A stretch of DNA of 22,374 bases from Saksenaea vasiformis B4078 (lineage: Eukaryota > Mucoromycota > Mucoromycetes > Mucorales > Saksenaeaceae). Positions 20,303 to 22,374 of the stretch are shown piece by piece. The stretch is taken from the NCBI GenBank assembly GCA_000697055.1, contig JNDT01001179.1, forward strand, positions 1 through 22,374. Direction: 5' to 3'. The notes beneath the pieces are model-generated. The model was given only the letters and a program-made list of their open reading frames with translations, searched no databases and had not been told where the DNA came from. Made by a program: the position numbers and the translations under genes. The number at the start of each line of letters is the position of its first letter. Within the stretch, counting starts at the first letter, position 1.

Positions 20303-22257
20303 TTATAATGAAAAAGACACCGGGTCGAGATCTGCGATCCCTGCATATGATCCGCTATCCTTGCGTGGTTTTAGTGGAGTAGGCTTGAGCCGTTCATCCA
20401 TAGCCACCACGTTCTGTATTCCATCAAATACACGGTCATCATGCGACTCCTTTAGGCGCAACACAGCGGAGACAGATTGCTCGATGAGTTGCTAGATAAA
20501 AGAGTTAATTAAAGAACTATTCTATGATAGCAACATGAGACAAACCTTCAAGTTCCAGAGGAAGTAAACGACTTCTCGGACACTCGTTCTGTCGACCGGG
20601 TTGACACTGATCCTGGCTTTCAATACTCTTTCAAAAGTAAGGACCCTGCCATCAGCTGCTGGTCGCATCACCCAGGCCCGGATACAGTCGTCTGTGCAAG
20701 ATATTGGTGGTCAACAGCGGTCAGACAAAAGTATTCTTCATTCACTTCACTTCTTGCGTACCTTTGCCGCTGGTTTGAAGAAAAATAACCGAAAGTGTTT
20801 CTAACAGACACGGATCGGCATACTTATACTTCCTAAGTATCGATTTCAACATTGCTGTACAACCGAAACCACCCTTCACATAATCATATGCATGTTTGGA
20901 TGAATCGCGTTTGCCATAAGGGCCCGCGGTCTCCAGCAAGAGAACTTCCACATCTTCTTTCTCCAGTAGTATTATGCCATCAGCTTTGTAAGTAGTGTCA
21001 TCTGGACCAAGTTTCGCGGATAGAGCGGCCTCGCCTACTTTGAAATTATAGGCCATGTTTTCAGGTATATCAAGAAATTTGACCACCGTTCGCAGAAATG
21101 GCCATATTGCATGATGGGAGTAAGTCGTCTCTGATTCTGTAAGGTCACAATTTGTCTGTTTGTCATGGATGATATCTGAACTTTGGTGAAGACAATATCA
21201 GCCAGTATCATAGTAAGTAGAGAAGTCCCCTGAACTTACTATATATACAGAATCCGTTGTAAAAACTGGTAAGCCATTTTGTTATAGGACTCTTGAGTTT
21301 GCAGCTCTGAAAATATAAGTGCCGCACATTCAGATTTTCCCTGTCGATAGGAACAATTAATAAAGAATGAAATGCGGCTTCTATGACATGCTCACATATA
21401 TGTCTGAAAACAGGACAGACTTCATGTACTTTCGGATTTCTGGTACCATCGGAAAGCCTGGTAGATCGATTGTCAAGTTGATGGCATTGTAAACAACCTG
21501 CGGGACGCTACGATGCTTCGCAATTCCAACCCCACATGGTAATATACCAAATTTTTCAAAGCTTAACAAAAGTCAGGTCTAGGTGCCACGAAAATGTTGT
21601 TCATTTACCTGTATTTGTGTGCACGTGAAAAATCCGTCTGGCACATAAAATCGTTCCACCGCATCTTCCGTTCTGCGCAACTTATTCTTGAAAGATGATA
21701 ATTGTTATAAATGGGATACTTCCTCACACCGATTACCTTGTGAGAACCTCTATCATTTGTGCCAGCCGTTCTTTTCCCAAGGGTACCACTTGTCTCGCCT
21801 TCTGTGTCTGTATCTACCGGCTATACACTTGATCAATATTACATATCTTCCTACTTGTATTAACAGTACCTCTTGCACGTATGTTTGATGGATGGTACTT
21901 ATATCCCATTAGTGGGGATAAGACAATGCATAACAGTACTTACCCACTTGCGCTCTGATTGACGATGCTATTTTTGATGTTATTCTTGATACTACTGATG
22001 ATAGGTTGGCTGTTGCTGGCTGATGAATTGGTAGATTTTGGATGTCCACAAGCATATAGAAGCTACCGAGCTCGCTCGGCTTTAGCAGTATTCTTGCAAT
22101 TGTCCGCGATTTCTTGCAGCTCATCGGATATGCATAATGAAATCTCCTCACGCGTGTGCTCTGGATTAGCAGCTGAATACGCCAAATAAGCCTCAATGAG
22201 ACCCCATTTCGCCACTGCAGTATTCGAAAAGTAATGTGGATTGGTGATGGGTTTCAT
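20303..22257 (-). CDS. Mucorales-type lineage-specific protein, possible PD-(D/E)XK nuclease fold
   Basis: Nine exons can be joined in frame to 467 aa: 22067-22257, 21944-22009, 21737-21793, 21609-21686, 21396-21561, 21249-21340, 20762-21180, 20546-20691, 20303-20491. The last five are firm; the joins among the first four, including a 150 nt intron with a GAG acceptor, are tentative. The core (about 230-340) reads ESETTYSHHAIWPFLRTVVK, then VGEAALSAKLG, YKADGI, EVLLLETAGPYGKR and KGGFGCTAMLKSILRKY, followed by IRAWVMRP, VLKARISVNP and a TPLKPRK tail. I recognise this layout from memory as a family multiplied in Mucorales genomes with no known function. A helix glutamate (about E234), aspartate in KADG (about D284) and glutamate (about E300) match the order of a PD-(D/E)XK core. 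The usual E-x-K lysine is replaced by ETA. No signal peptide or membrane segment is seen. Start chosen: first in-frame ATG. Confidence 0.72.
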
Positions 22258-22374
22258 TGCGTGCTCATTTCTTCTGAGAAAAGCCAGGTTACTGTGTTTG
22301 TTATTATGCCGTCAGATTGAAACACAACAGCGGTATCTAAAAAATACGTAATTTTGCCCTGACTCAGACCTGAG

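Noticed and set aside
1..22374. CRISPR arrays, operons, ribosome-binding sites and rRNA genes
   Set aside because: There are no spaced direct repeats or rRNA segments, and the intron-rich genes show the DNA is eukaryotic, so bacterial signals do not apply.

Overview
The window looks like nuclear DNA of an early-diverging filamentous fungus, most likely Mucoromycota/Mucorales. The reasons are intron-dense genes with mostly 45-60 nt GT-AG introns, a fungal RlpA/barwin-type secreted protein, a fungal PDS5, degenerate Tc1/mariner and IS630-like transposases, and members of an intron-rich protein family that I associate from memory with Mucorales genomes. The species cannot be fixed from the sequence alone.

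Layout. 99-1237 (+): secreted double-psi beta-barrel (RlpA/expansin-like) protein with a Thr-rich linker, 4 exons. 1238-3114: no gene seen. 3115-7808 (-): PDS5 cohesin regulator, about 26 exons. 7809-8825: non-coding, with a purine-rich repeat. 8826-9462: GC-rich island and an orphan coding-like segment. 9605-10678 (-): broken gene whose 3' part resembles the Mucorales-type nuclease-like family. 11186-11497 (+): possible small two-exon gene. 11700-12650: two transposon remnants, a Tc1/mariner 3' end apparently inserted at a TA into a frameshifted IS630-like transposase. 12758-14075 (+): mitochondrial inner-membrane TPR protein (Mgr3/TTC19-like), with its promoter abutting the transposon relic. 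14755-19038 (-): large Rho guanine-nucleotide exchange factor (DH-PH) of 15 exons, one intron being GC-AG. 20303-22257 (-): apparently intact 9-exon gene of the nuclease-like family.

The genes do not form a pathway. Three are housekeeping (cohesion, mitochondrial proteostasis or assembly, Rho signalling) and one encodes a secreted wall-type protein. Between them lie accessory segments (8.8-12.7 kb and 19.0-22.3 kb) holding transposon debris and the lineage-specific family. That family is the best candidate for under-described biology: the intact copy shows an E...GE...KADG...E(T) pattern that may be a diverged PD-(D/E)XK nuclease fold, and a second, decayed copy lies about 10 kb away. Exon models were built by hand from splice signals and phase continuity, with no transcript data.
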